Source of the DNA: Camelimonas lactis
Lineage (GTDB): Bacteria; Pseudomonadota; Alphaproteobacteria; Rhizobiales; Beijerinckiaceae
Direction of reading: 5' to 3'
Assembly: GCF_004342915.1 (NCBI RefSeq)
Contig: NZ_SLWL01000008.1
Span: 1 to 64,000 of the forward strand
Length of the DNA stretch: 64,000 bases
Shown here: positions 43,001-51,686 of the stretch, piece by piece
Layout: each line of letters opens with the position of its first letter
Position numbering within the stretch: position 1 is the first letter of the stretch
Notes under the pieces: model-generated
What the model was told of the DNA's origin: nothing
What the model saw: the letters and a program-made list of their open reading frames with translations, nothing else
Database searches by the model: none
Made by a program: the position numbers and the translations under genes

Positions 43001-44266
43001 TTATTGCTTGACCAACGGGCAGGCTCCGTCCGACAGCGGGCGGAAAGCCTGTTCGCCAGGGATTTCGCCGGTGATCTCATAATAGTCCCAAGGGCCTTTC
43101 GAGGCTTCCGGGGTCTTCATGCGGGCCAGGTAGACCTTGCGCAGCAGGCGGCCGTCCTCGCGCAGGCGGGCGTTGTCCTGGTAGAAGTCCTTGACGGGAT
43201 TCCTGCGCATTTCCGCCATGACCTTCGCCGGGTCGGTGGAGCCGACCGCCTGCACGGCCTTCAGGTAGTGGGCCACGGCGCTATAGACGCCGGCGTGCGC
43301 CTCGTGCGGCATGCTCTTGTTGCGCGCCATGAAGCGTTCGGAGAACTTGCGCGCCTCCGGGTTCATGTCCCAGTACCAGACCGACGAGAACTGGATGCCC
43401 TGGGCCATGGCCGGGCCGAGGCCATGGGCGTCGGTGAGCAGGAAGGCGAGGGCGACCAGTTGCTGGCGGCCATCGGCGCCAAGCCCGAACTCCTTCGCCT
43501 GTTTCACGGAATTGGTCAGGTCGCTGACCGCGTTCAGGAACGCCACCGCGTCGGCGCCGGAGTTCTGCGCCTGTAACAGGATCGACGAATAGTCCTGCAG
43601 GCCCGGCGGATGGCGCACGGCGCCGACGATGGTTCCGCCGCCCGCTTCCACGACCCTGGTGACGTCGCGCTGCATGGCGTGGCCGAACGCCCAGTCCTGG
43701 ACGATCAGGAACCACTTCTTCTTGCCTTCAGCGACCAGGCGTTTGGGCAGGGCGTTGGACCACATGTAGCTGTCCTGGCTCCACTGCGCCGTATTGGGCG
43801 AGCAGGCCTTGCCGGTAAGGTCGGAGCTGGAGGCGCCGACGTTGATGGAGATCTTCTTGTGGCTTTCGACCAGCTCCTTCACCGCCAGGGCGACGGCGGA
43901 GGCGCCGATGTCGGCGATCATGCTGACATTGTCCTGCTCGAACCAGCGGCGCGCGACGCCGGCGCCAATGTCCGCCTTGCTCTGATGGTCGGCGAACACC
44001 AGTTCGATCGGCTTGCCGAACATCTTGCCGCCGAAATCTTCAATGGCCATGCGGGCGCCGTCCACCGAGCCGGCGCCGAGGCCCGACGACAGCACGCCGG
44101 ACATGTCGGTGAGCACGCCGATCTTGAGCGGCGGCATGTCCGGCTGTTTGCCGTCCTGGGCCATGGCGGGCCCGGCCGCCATGGCGGCGCCGGCGATGGT
44201 CGCCAGCGCCAGGCGCCGCAGGGCGCCTTTCCCGCGGATGCGTTGCAGTCTCTCACGCATGATCAT
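43001..44266 (-). CDS. ABC transporter substrate-binding protein, Leu/Ile/Val family (2)
   Basis: 421 residues. The signal peptide ends GAAMAAGPAMA before QDGK. The binding-protein core begins LKIGVLTDMSGVLSSGLGAGSVDGARMAIEDFGGKMFGKPIELVFADHQSKADIG, a subclass different from the other two binding proteins (it lacks the NARGGVHGR segment). SSSDLTGKACSPNTAQW is the ligand loop, and a C-terminal Cys may pair with it. It has no adjacent permease. AAGGGGGGAACAG precedes the start; a second ATG is at 44260. Confidence 0.92.
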   Translation of the reverse strand: MIMRERLQRIRGKGALRRLALATIAGAAMAAGPAMAQDGKQPDMPPLKIGVLTDMSGVLSSGLGAGSVDGARMAIEDFGGKMFGKPIELVFADHQSKADIGAGVARRWFEQDNVSMIADIGASAVALAVKELVESHKKISINVGASSSDLTGKACSPNTAQWSQDSYMWSNALPKRLVAEGKKKWFLIVQDWAFGHAMQRDVTRVVEAGGGTIVGAVRHPPGLQDYSSILLQAQNSGADAVAFLNAVSDLTNSVKQAKEFGLGADGRQQLVALAFLLTDAHGLGPAMAQGIQFSSVWYWDMNPEARKFSERFMARNKSMPHEAHAGVYSAVAHYLKAVQAVGSTDPAKVMAEMRRNPVKDFYQDNARLREDGRLLRKVYLARMKTPEASKGPWDYYEITGEIPGEQAFRPLSDGACPLVKQ

Positions 44267-44729
44267 GTCTGTTCCCCCCTTGATGGTTCCTGCCTTCAGG
44301 CGAAGCCATTCGCCTCAAGACAGGTCTGAACGTGTTCGCCTCCGGGCGGACGTTCCTTTGGCAGCCCGCCAGATCCGGATCGTCCGTCCGGCCCGTTATT
44401 GTTGTTGTCGCCGGGCGCGGCCCCGCATGCGCCGTTTGGGCGTGGCTGGGGTCGTGGCCAGCGGATGGATTTTTTCAATGTCCCGATGGACATGTCAATT
44501 AAAATCGACTAGCGAATCGAAAATCAGATTACGTAGCCGGAGCGCGATGACGATCTCCGGAGCGCGCGGGAGCCAGCACGGCCTTCTGGCGCTGTATCTG
44601 TGAAGCCGGCGGACATGCGAAGCCGGTGGACATGCGCCGCGCCGGAGCGCCGGGATGTCCTGGTGGGCCCGTTCCCACCGGGCTTTCGTCCCGGCGCGGC
44701 GTGAACGACACAACAGGCAGGAAACGCGA
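44267..44729. other. divergent spacer between binding protein 2 and crotonase 4
   Basis: 463 bp with no gene. 44470-44535 is AT-richer than its surroundings and is the most likely promoter region for one or both units. A 17-bp direct repeat follows at 44602-44635. Confidence 0.55.
44602..44635. repeat. two tandem 17-bp copies
   Basis: GAAGCCGGCGGACATGC is followed directly by the same unit with one C-to-T change. It lies about 95 bp before the crotonase 4 start. It might be a regulator site or a slippage product. Confidence 0.75.
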
Positions 44730-45521
44730 ATGAACCAGCAGGATTACAAGGCCATCACCTTCAGCCGGCGCGGCCGGGTGCTGACCCTGACCATGAACCG
44801 GCCGGACAGCCTCAACGCCGTCAACGCCGTGCTGCACGAGGAACTGTCGCGGGTGTTCACCGACGCCGCCAAGGATCCCGATTCGGACGTGATCGTGCTC
44901 ACCGGCGCCGGGCGCGCCTTCTGCGCCGGCGGCGACGTCGACTGGATGCAGGACGCCATCGACAATCCCGACAGCTTCGAAACCACCGTCGCTGAGGCAA
45001 AAGCCATCGTGTTTTCGCTGATCGACTGCGAAAAGCCGACCATCGCCCGCATCAACGGCCCGGCTGTCGGCCTCGGCGCGACCATCGCGCTGTTCTGCGA
45101 CGTCAGCTTCGCGGCCGAAAAGGCCATCATCGCCGATCCGCATGTCTCCATTGGCATGGTGGCGGGCGACGGCGGCGCGGTGATCTGGCCGCAGCTCATC
45201 GGCTTTGCCCGCGCCAAGGAATTTCTGCTCACCGGCGATCCCATCGCCGCGCCGCGCGCCGCCGAGATCGGCCTGATCAACCACGCCGTGCCGGCGGAAC
45301 AGCTCGACGCCGCCGTCGACGCTTTCGCCGACCGGCTGGCGGGCGGCGCCATGAAGGCGATCCGCTGGAGCAAGGTCACCACCAACATCGCCCTGCGCCA
45401 GCTCGCTGTCGCCATGATGGACACAGGCCTCGCCTATGAGGCGCTGACCAATGTGAGCGCCGATCACCAGCGGCTTGTCACGGAATTCCGCGAGAAATCC
45501 GCCGCGCGCAAAAAAAGCTGA
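44730..45521 (+). CDS. crotonase-fold enzyme (4)
   Basis: 263 residues. Oxyanion segments are GRAFCAGGDVDWMQ and GPAVGLGATIALFCD. Positions of the hydratase glutamates are Thr and His (ADPHVSIGMVAGDGG); an Asp follows in AGDGG. It is the first gene of a run crotonase-SDR-acyl-CoA dehydrogenase-binding protein on the plus strand, with gaps of 28, 10 and 124 bp. AGGCAGGAAACG precedes the ATG. Confidence 0.88.
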   Translation: MNQQDYKAITFSRRGRVLTLTMNRPDSLNAVNAVLHEELSRVFTDAAKDPDSDVIVLTGAGRAFCAGGDVDWMQDAIDNPDSFETTVAEAKAIVFSLIDCEKPTIARINGPAVGLGATIALFCDVSFAAEKAIIADPHVSIGMVAGDGGAVIWPQLIGFARAKEFLLTGDPIAAPRAAEIGLINHAVPAEQLDAAVDAFADRLAGGAMKAIRWSKVTTNIALRQLAVAMMDTGLAYEALTNVSADHQRLVTEFREKSAARKKS

Positions 45522-45549
45522 ATGTGGGAAACGTCCAGGGAAAACAACA

Positions 45550-46335
45550 ATGTCTGAACTGATGGATTTCAGCGGCAGGACGGCGCTCGTCACCGGCGGC
45601 GCCGGGGGCATCGGCATGGCGATCTGCCGGACGCTGGCCGGGCTCGGCGGCGACGTGGTGCTGGCCGACCGCGACGGGGCCCGCCTCGACGCCGCCCTCA
45701 CCGAACTGAAGGCGCAATTTCCGCAACGCGCCTTTTACGCCGTGGCCGGCGATATCGGCGAGAAGACCGGACCGGACGCCATGGTTGAGGCGGCGCTGGC
45801 GCTGGCCGGTGAGATCGACGTGCTGGTCAACAACGCCGGCGTTGGCGAGCCGATCGTCCGCACCATCGACCAGGACATCGACGCCTGGCAGCAGGTGATG
45901 GACATCAACCTGCGCGGCACGTTCCTGGTGTCGCGCGCCATCGGCCGGCACATCCTGGCGCGGCGCGGCCGCGGCGCCATCGTCAACATCGCCTCCATCG
46001 CCGGCATGATGGGCATTCCCGGCTCCAACGCCTATGCGGTGTCCAAGGCGGCGGTGGTGCATCTCACCCGCTGCCTCGCCAGCGAATGGGCCGGGCGCGG
46101 CCTGCGCGTCAACGCCATTTCTCCGGGCTACATCGAAACCGCGCTGGCCTTCGGCATGTTCGAGAAGGTCGGCGTCGAGCGCGCCCAGATCGAGCGCAAG
46201 CTGCCGATGCGCCGCATGGGCCACCCGGAAGAAATCGCCAGCGCCGTCGCGTTCCTCGCCTCCGGCGCGGCCTCTTATGTGAACGGCGTCATCCTGCCCG
46301 TCGATGGCGGCTGGATGGGCTTCGGCGGTCCCTGA
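45550..46335 (+). CDS. SDR-family oxidoreductase (2)
   Basis: 261 residues. TGGAGGIG at 15-22, NNAG at 94-97, Ser149, Tyr162 and Lys166 (YAVSK), and the C-terminal substrate-loop end GVILPVDGGWMGFGGP. FabG-like 3-hydroxyacyl dehydrogenase activity is the likeliest. It ends 10 bp before an acyl-CoA dehydrogenase start, so the two are one operon with crotonase 4. Confidence 0.9.
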   Translation: MSELMDFSGRTALVTGGAGGIGMAICRTLAGLGGDVVLADRDGARLDAALTELKAQFPQRAFYAVAGDIGEKTGPDAMVEAALALAGEIDVLVNNAGVGEPIVRTIDQDIDAWQQVMDINLRGTFLVSRAIGRHILARRGRGAIVNIASIAGMMGIPGSNAYAVSKAAVVHLTRCLASEWAGRGLRVNAISPGYIETALAFGMFEKVGVERAQIERKLPMRRMGHPEEIASAVAFLASGAASYVNGVILPVDGGWMGFGGP

Positions 46336-46345
46336 GGAGACAGCG

Positions 46346-47479
46346 ATGACCGATCAGTCCCACCTGACGGCGGAGCACGAAGCGCTGCGCCAGTCCGTCG
46401 CCCGTTTCATCGCCCGCGAGATCGCCCCCCATTACAGCCAGTGGGAGCGCGACGGCGCCATGCCGCGCGAGCTGTGGCGCAAGATGGGCGACGCCGGTTT
46501 TCTCGGTTGTTGCCTGCCGGAAGCGTGGGGCGGCTCGGGCGCCGGCATTCACCACGCCCTGGTGATTATCGAGGAGTTCGCCCGCGCCTTCATCGCCCTG
46601 CCGGGGTTCTACACCCACGCGGAAATCATCGCGCCCTACATCGTCCATTACGGCACGGAAGAGCAGAAGCAGCGCTGGCTGCCCGGCTGCGCCAGCGGCG
46701 ATGTGGTGCTGTCCATCGCCATGACCGAGCCGGGCGCCGGCAGCGACCTGAAGGGCACGCGCACCATCGCCAGGCCGGACGGCGATGATTTCCTCATCAG
46801 CGGTCAGAAAACCTTCATCACCAACGGCCTGCACGCCGATCTCATCATCGTGCTGGCCGGGATCGAGGGCGATCCGCCGGGCAAGAAGACGCTGTTCCTG
46901 GTGGAGGCGGACCGTACCGGCTTCAGTCGCGGCCGCGTGCTGGAGAAGCTGGGCCAGAAGGCGCAGGACACGGCGGAGCTGTTCTTCGACAACGTCCGCG
47001 TCCCGGCGAGCAACATCCTTGGCGTCCGCGGCGAGGGCCTGCACTATCTGATGGCGCAGCTGGGCCGCGAGCGACTGATGGTCGGCATGACCGCCGTGGC
47101 GGGAGCCGAGGCGGCGTTCCGCGAGACCCTGGCCTACACCAACCAGCGCCAGGCCTTCGGCCAGTCGATCAGCCAGTTCCAGCACCTGCGCTTCAAGCTG
47201 GCCGAGATGAAGACCGAAGTGACGGTGGCGCGGGCCTTCCTGGAGCAGTGCGTATCGCGCTTCCTTGACGGCGCCCTGCCGCCCGAGCACGCGGCCATGT
47301 GCAAATACTGGCTCACCGACGTCGAGGCGAAGGTCCTCGACCAGTGCGTGCAGATGCACGGCGGCTATGGTTTCATGCGGGAGTATCCGGTGGCGCGGGC
47401 TTATGCGGATTCACGCGGCCAGCGCATTTATGCCGGGACCAATGAAGTGATGAAGGAAATCATCGCGCGCACGCTCTGA
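46346..47479 (+). CDS. acyl-CoA dehydrogenase, long-chain/isovaleryl-like (1)
   Basis: 377 residues. SIAMTEPGAGSDLKGTRT (FAD and substrate signature), GQKTFITNG, then GRERLMVGMTAVAGAE, whose Glu sits where LCAD and isovaleryl-CoA dehydrogenase have their catalytic base on helix G. The C-terminus reads IYAGTNEVMKEIIAR, with Ala where MCAD has its catalytic Glu, consistent with that class. GAGGAGACAG precedes the ATG. Oxidises a branched or long acyl-CoA to the enoyl-CoA. Confidence 0.93.
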   Translation: MTDQSHLTAEHEALRQSVARFIAREIAPHYSQWERDGAMPRELWRKMGDAGFLGCCLPEAWGGSGAGIHHALVIIEEFARAFIALPGFYTHAEIIAPYIVHYGTEEQKQRWLPGCASGDVVLSIAMTEPGAGSDLKGTRTIARPDGDDFLISGQKTFITNGLHADLIIVLAGIEGDPPGKKTLFLVEADRTGFSRGRVLEKLGQKAQDTAELFFDNVRVPASNILGVRGEGLHYLMAQLGRERLMVGMTAVAGAEAAFRETLAYTNQRQAFGQSISQFQHLRFKLAEMKTEVTVARAFLEQCVSRFLDGALPPEHAAMCKYWLTDVEAKVLDQCVQMHGGYGFMREYPVARAYADSRGQRIYAGTNEVMKEIIARTL

Positions 47480-47603
47480 AGGGGCGGCGGTCGTCGCTGC
47501 GTGGAGGGAAGCAGCGCAGATGAGCCATGCCGGGATGAAAGGCGCCGTGGCGAACGTTCATCCCGGCGCGGGCAGCTTAGAATTTTACATACGGGGGGAA
47601 AAC

Positions 47604-48839
47604 ATGAGAACTCTGGCAACAGCTTTCAGCAGAAAACTGACCCACGCGGGCCTTGCCGCGGGTGTGGCCGCTGGCCTGACGCTCGCCATGGCGGCGGGGG
47701 CCGGCGCCGCCGAAACGCATGGCGTGACCGACACCGAAATCAAACTCGGCAACACCGCGCCTTATAGCGGCCCGGCCTCGGCCTATGGCACCATCGCCAA
47801 AGCGGCGGTCGCCTATTTCGACATGGTCAACGCCCGTGGCGGCGTGCATGGACGCAAGGTGCGCATCATTAGCCTGGACGACGCCTTCACGCCGCCCAAG
47901 GCCATCGAGCAGACCCGCAAGCTGGTGGAGGGCGAAGACGTTCTCGCCATCTTCCTGCCCATCGGCACGCCGACCTCCTCGGCCACCCAGGCCTGGCTGA
48001 ACAGCAAGAAGGTGCCGCAAATCTTTGTGTCGTCCGGCGCGTCGCGCTGGAACCAGCCGAAGAAGTTCCCGTGGACCTTCGCCTGGAACGTCGATTACCC
48101 GACGGAAGGGAAAATCTACGCCAAATATATCCTTGAGAACGTCAAGGACCCGAAGATCGGCGTGCTGTACCAGAATGATGACTACGGCAAGGACATCCTG
48201 CATGGCCTGCGCGAGGGGCTCGGCGACAGGAAGAACGCCATTGTCGAGGCGATCGCCTACGAGCTCTCCGACGCCACGGTGGATTCGCAGATTTCGCGCC
48301 TGCGCAGCGCCGGCGCCAATGTCTTTATCAGCGCCACGACGCCGAAGTTCGCCGCCCAGTCGATCCGCGCCGTTGATGCATTGGGCTGGAAGCCGGTGTT
48401 CATCGTGCCGAGCGTTTCCAATTCGGTCGATCCGGTGCTGACCGGCGCCGGTCTGGACAAGTCCGTGGGCATCATCTCCACGTCCTACGTCAAACAGCCG
48501 ACCGATCCGCAGTGGAAGGACAGCCCGGACTACAAGGCTTGGGAAGCCTTCATGGACAAATACTACCCCTCCGGCGCCAAGAACGACTGGCTGAACCCCT
48601 ACGCCTACGGCATGGCCTACGCCATGGAGCAGGCGCTGCTGCGCGCCGGCCCCAAGCCGACCCGTGAAAATCTGGTGGCGGCGCTGGAAGGCATCCGCAA
48701 CATGGAGATTCCCATGCTGCTTCCCGGCGTCACCGCCACCATCACTCCGGATGACCATGGGCCGCTGAAGGCCATGCAGATGATGCGCTTCAACGGCAAG
48801 TCATGGGAAGCGATCGGCGAACTGGTGTCGGCGCGATAA
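47604..48839 (+). CDS. ABC transporter substrate-binding protein, Leu/Ile/Val family (3)
   Basis: 411 residues. The signal peptide runs to AAGAGA before AETHG. The mature start, IKLGNTAPYSGPASAYGTIAKAAVAYFDMVNARGGVHGRKVRIISLDDAFTPPKAIEQTRKLVE, closely parallels binding protein 1, so the two are paralogues. GGGGGGAAAAC precedes the ATG. It is the last gene of the crotonase 4 operon; cotranscription with catabolic enzymes suggests it captures the same pathway's substrate, with the permease encoded elsewhere. Confidence 0.92.
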   Translation: MRTLATAFSRKLTHAGLAAGVAAGLTLAMAAGAGAAETHGVTDTEIKLGNTAPYSGPASAYGTIAKAAVAYFDMVNARGGVHGRKVRIISLDDAFTPPKAIEQTRKLVEGEDVLAIFLPIGTPTSSATQAWLNSKKVPQIFVSSGASRWNQPKKFPWTFAWNVDYPTEGKIYAKYILENVKDPKIGVLYQNDDYGKDILHGLREGLGDRKNAIVEAIAYELSDATVDSQISRLRSAGANVFISATTPKFAAQSIRAVDALGWKPVFIVPSVSNSVDPVLTGAGLDKSVGIISTSYVKQPTDPQWKDSPDYKAWEAFMDKYYPSGAKNDWLNPYAYGMAYAMEQALLRAGPKPTRENLVAALEGIRNMEIPMLLPGVTATITPDDHGPLKAMQMMRFNGKSWEAIGELVSAR

Positions 48840-48917
48840 CCCGGGACAGACCGCGTCGCCATATCCGGCCCCGGAGCGTCGCCGCATCCGGCGCCGGAAG
48901 GCGACGCCGATCGCCGC

Positions 48918-49044
48918 CGCGTCATGCCCGGGCCTGTTCCGGGCATCCACGCGTTGAGGCTGGATTTGTCGCGGGCGGTTTCATCAGCGTTTTTTTGGAG
49001 TGTTGTTGTGTGGCATGGACCGGCGCAAGCCCGGCCATGCCGCA
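48918..49044. repeat. composite REP-like palindromic element
   Basis: It opens with ATGCCCGG, 7-nt loop, CCGGGCAT (48924-48946) and closes with GGCATGG, CCGG, loop, CCGG, CCATGCC (49012-49041, imperfect), about 65 bp apart. The end pieces CGTCATGCCCGGG and CAAGCCCGGCCATGCCG look like the dispersed palindromes common between genes in alphaproteobacteria. It separates binding protein 3 from the RES toxin gene and may limit read-through. Confidence 0.6.
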
Positions 49045-49056
49045 GGCAGGCCAGCT

Positions 49057-49518
49057 TCAAAATAGCCGCACATCGAGAACGAACGGCTCCACCGCCCGGA
49101 TGCTGATGCGCGTCGCGTCCGGGTGCCGGTGGTTGATGAGCATGTTCATGTCCGGCGCGTCCGCCAGCGGCACGATGGCGGAGGGAACGCACAGCAGCGG
49201 CGCCGTCATTTCCCGGCTCCACTGGTCGCCGCGCCGTTGGGTCCAGCTTTCCTGGCGACGCCAGGCTTCGGGCAGGTCGCCGGGCGTCAGGGTTTCGATG
49301 GCGAGATCGTCGGGAATGTCGTAGCGCACCATGGCGAGGGCCGGCAGCAGATCCGGGTCTTCGACATGCACCAGCTTCTCCAGCACGCAGAGCGACGGCG
49401 AGGTGGCGCAATAGGTGACCGGATGGCCCGCCGTGTTCCAGCGGCCGTCATACAGCTGGCCATAGCCGCCATCGAAGGCGCGGGCATGAATCTCGCCCGA
49501 CAGGCGCCACAGAATCAT
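49057..49518 (-). CDS. RES-domain toxin of a RES-Xre toxin-antitoxin module
   Basis: 153 residues, RES family. Conserved points are GRWN (Arg26), VTYCATSPSLCVLEKLVH (Tyr36, Glu47) and LLCVPSAIVP (Ser113). RES toxins degrade NAD+ or ADP-ribosylate targets. The gene lies 24 bp downstream of a DUF2384 antitoxin gene in the usual antitoxin-first order. All residues expected for activity appear present. The two form one transcription unit from 50040-50067. Confidence 0.92.
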   Translation of the reverse strand: MILWRLSGEIHARAFDGGYGQLYDGRWNTAGHPVTYCATSPSLCVLEKLVHVEDPDLLPALAMVRYDIPDDLAIETLTPGDLPEAWRRQESWTQRRGDQWSREMTAPLLCVPSAIVPLADAPDMNMLINHRHPDATRISIRAVEPFVLDVRLF

Positions 49519-49542
49519 CGCTCCACCATGGATGGCCCGCCG

Positions 49543-49977
49543 TCAGGCGGCCGCGCCCCAGGCGATTTTCGCCAGAACGGTTTCGATCACCCGGGCCCCG
49601 GTTTCCGTCTGGGCCACGTCCAGCGGCGTTTCGCCGTCGAGCGCCGCCAGCGGGCGGCGCAGCCAGCGGCTGGCCTTGTCACGGTCACCAAAGGTGTCTT
49701 CGGCCAGGGTCTGGATGCGCAGCAGGCGCACCGCCCGGTCGGATTCATCCACTGTCAGCGGCTGCTGGCGGTCGGCGCGATGGCGGCGCGTGCGCTGCGG
49801 GATGACGAAGCGCTCAATCTCCTGCTCGGAGATGCCGGCCTGGGCGAGGCCGCGCAACGCCTGCAACGGCAGGCGGCCGCGCACCGCGAGCGCAAGATCG
49901 GCCTGGGAGCGCACCTGGCGCCCCAGAACCGGCTGTCCGCCAAGTTTGCGGACGACTTCCTCGATGACCGCTGACAT
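49543..49977 (-). CDS. Xre/MbcA/ParS-type antitoxin (DUF2384)
   Basis: 144 residues. The N-terminal half has HTH-like helices, and the C-terminal toxin-binding domain reads AEDTFGDRDKASRWLRRPLAALDGETPLDVAQTETGARVIETVLAKIAWG, typical of DUF2384. It neutralises the RES toxin and represses the operon. ATG 49977 has AGAGGTCGAA upstream. It is cotranscribed with the toxin. Confidence 0.92.
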   Translation of the reverse strand: MSAVIEEVVRKLGGQPVLGRQVRSQADLALAVRGRLPLQALRGLAQAGISEQEIERFVIPQRTRRHRADRQQPLTVDESDRAVRLLRIQTLAEDTFGDRDKASRWLRRPLAALDGETPLDVAQTETGARVIETVLAKIAWGAAA

Positions 49978-50039
49978 TTCGACCTCTGACGATCCCGCGC
50001 CGGCAGGCCATCGAATGGCCGCTCCGGCAACATGCCCAT

Positions 50040-50067
50040 AATTTACTGGCAAATTGCCGGATTTCAA
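50040..50067 (-). promoter_or_regulatory. promoter with operator in the spacer, RES-Xre operon
   Basis: On the minus strand: TTGAAA (-35, 50062-50067), 16-nt spacer, TAAATT (-10, 50040-50045). The dyad GGCAATTTGCC (50048-50058) lies inside the spacer, so the antitoxin bound there would block polymerase. The layout fits conditional autorepression of a type II module. Confidence 0.65.
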
Positions 50068-50152
50068 GAGGGCCGCCAGAAAGCAGGGCTGGATCAGGCG
50101 CCTGGCGTCGCCGCCTGATCCAGCGGCGATGGCCCCAGACGGTCTGGACCGG

Positions 50153-51100
50153 CTATTTGGCGAAGCGGGTGGCGTCGCGGGAGGTCGACACCATCATGTT
50201 ATAGTCGCGCACCAGCCAGTCGAGATCGCGACCCGCGCCCTTGCGGGCGTCGCCCTTCGACTTTTGCAGCTTGTCGCGGAAGGTGCGCAGCTTGCCGAGG
50301 AAATCACGCGGGCGCGATTCGAAGACGAAGAACGAACCCGGGTTGGCGGCCGAATAGGCGTCCATCTCCTTCACCGCCGCCGCATAGGCCAGCACGGCGG
50401 CCTCGAACGCCGGCATGTCGACCACCGGCCTGTTCTGCGACGGGAACAGGTCCACCGCCTGGCGGGCGCGCAACATGACGTTCGCCACCTGCCAGCGGGC
50501 TTTTTTGCCTTCGGTCTGTTCGATCAGCGCCAGTTCCGCCGCGTCGGCCTTCGCCTTTTCCACGGCGAGCAGGGCGTCAACGCGGGCGCGCTCCTTGCGA
50601 AAGGCCGCCATGGCGGGGGCGAGACGGGCGTGCAGTTCCTTGCCGCCGGCCATTTTGTCGTCGGTGTAATCCTTGCGGGTGTAATAACCGTCGGCTTCAG
50701 TGACCAGCGGCGCCAGGGTTTCATATGCCTTGATGTAATCGGCAATGGCGGCGTCCAGCGCCGGCATGGGCGGCGGCATGGCGATGGCCGCCTTCGCCTT
50801 GTCGATCTCGCCGCGCACGTCATACAGCGAGTACAGGCCGTAGATGATGCGCTCCTTGCCGGTGGGGCCGGTGTTCATGTTCACCCAGCTTTCATAGCGG
50901 GCGATCGAGTCCGTGGCGCGCATGGTCCGGTTGAGCAGGGCGACATAGGGGTTCAGCCTGGCGATGACCGCCCGGGTCGCCTCCGCGTCGACCGGCGCGG
51001 CGGGCGCCGCCGCGGGGGCAGGGGCCGCTGGCGCCTGCGCCAGGGCGGCGGTCGCGCATCCGAGAAAGAGGCCAAGCGTTACAGCGCGCAATCGGTTCAC
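50153..51100 (-). CDS. DUF3829 (YiiG-like) exported protein
   Basis: 315 residues. Signal peptide MNRLRAVTLGLFLGCATAALA then an Ala/Pro linker; the Cys at FLGC is not in a standard lipobox, so signal peptidase I cleavage after ALA is more likely. The DUF3829 core starts IARLNPYVALLNRTMRATDSIARYESWVNMNTGPTGKERIIYGLYSLYD and is helical with many Lys/Glu. Function of the family is unknown. It lies in a small cluster of envelope proteins with the DUF3053 lipoprotein 1.3 kb away. Confidence 0.85.
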   Translation of the reverse strand: MNRLRAVTLGLFLGCATAALAQAPAAPAPAAAPAAPVDAEATRAVIARLNPYVALLNRTMRATDSIARYESWVNMNTGPTGKERIIYGLYSLYDVRGEIDKAKAAIAMPPPMPALDAAIADYIKAYETLAPLVTEADGYYTRKDYTDDKMAGGKELHARLAPAMAAFRKERARVDALLAVEKAKADAAELALIEQTEGKKARWQVANVMLRARQAVDLFPSQNRPVVDMPAFEAAVLAYAAAVKEMDAYSAANPGSFFVFESRPRDFLGKLRTFRDKLQKSKGDARKGAGRDLDWLVRDYNMMVSTSRDATRFAK

Positions 51101-51329
51101 AGTCAGCTCCGTCGATCCGTTCAGATCCGGCCGGCGCCAGCCGCTGCGAACATAAGGGTTGCGCGAGGCTCACGACTCAACCGGGCGCCGACACTTATCA
51201 TGTAAAGGCCGCATGACGGCTCACATCACCGCCAGCCGGGAAGGCGCCGGCGCGGCCCCGTGGCGCCTGCGCCGGTCTGAAGCGGAAGAGGCGACCAGGC
51301 AGCCAGGTTCTGCCCGTTAACCTGCCGGG

Positions 51330-51536
51330 TTAACCTGCGCGGTCCTGACGACGCTGCTCTTCCTGTTGTTGCAACAGGTCGTCCAGCAGTTTCTGCTGGG
51401 TGGCGATGCGCTGGGCGGCCAGTTCTTCATCCGCCGCGCCGGAGAAGGCCGCGGCCTGCTCGGTCAGCGCCGCAAGGTTGCGGCGGGCCAGCGCGATACG
51501 CTCCTGAAGCTCAACTGCGGACAAGGTGTCTGGCAT
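51330..51536 (-). CDS. small hypothetical coiled-coil protein
   Basis: 68 residues: MPDTLSAVELQERIALARRN then an Ala/Glu/Gln-rich helix ending QQEEQRRQDRAG. It is predicted to be all-helical and hydrophilic with no signal sequence. ATG 51536 follows GGGAGATGCGTC. I do not recognise it. An inverted repeat, GTTAACC-5 nt-GGTTAAC, at 51316-51334 overlaps its stop codon and may be its transcription end. Confidence 0.6.
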   Translation of the reverse strand: MPDTLSAVELQERIALARRNLAALTEQAAAFSGAADEELAAQRIATQQKLLDDLLQQQEEQRRQDRAG

Positions 51537-51686
51537 GACGCATCTCCCGTTGCCGGTGGCGCGGGCGCCTTGGCCCGCCGCCAGTTGTCGTTTCCAATCA
51601 GTCATATGGCGCGCAAGCCCATGACCTGCAACAATATGACCTGGAGACTGGCCGGAACAAAATGGCCGGGCGTTGGGGCGCGCCGG

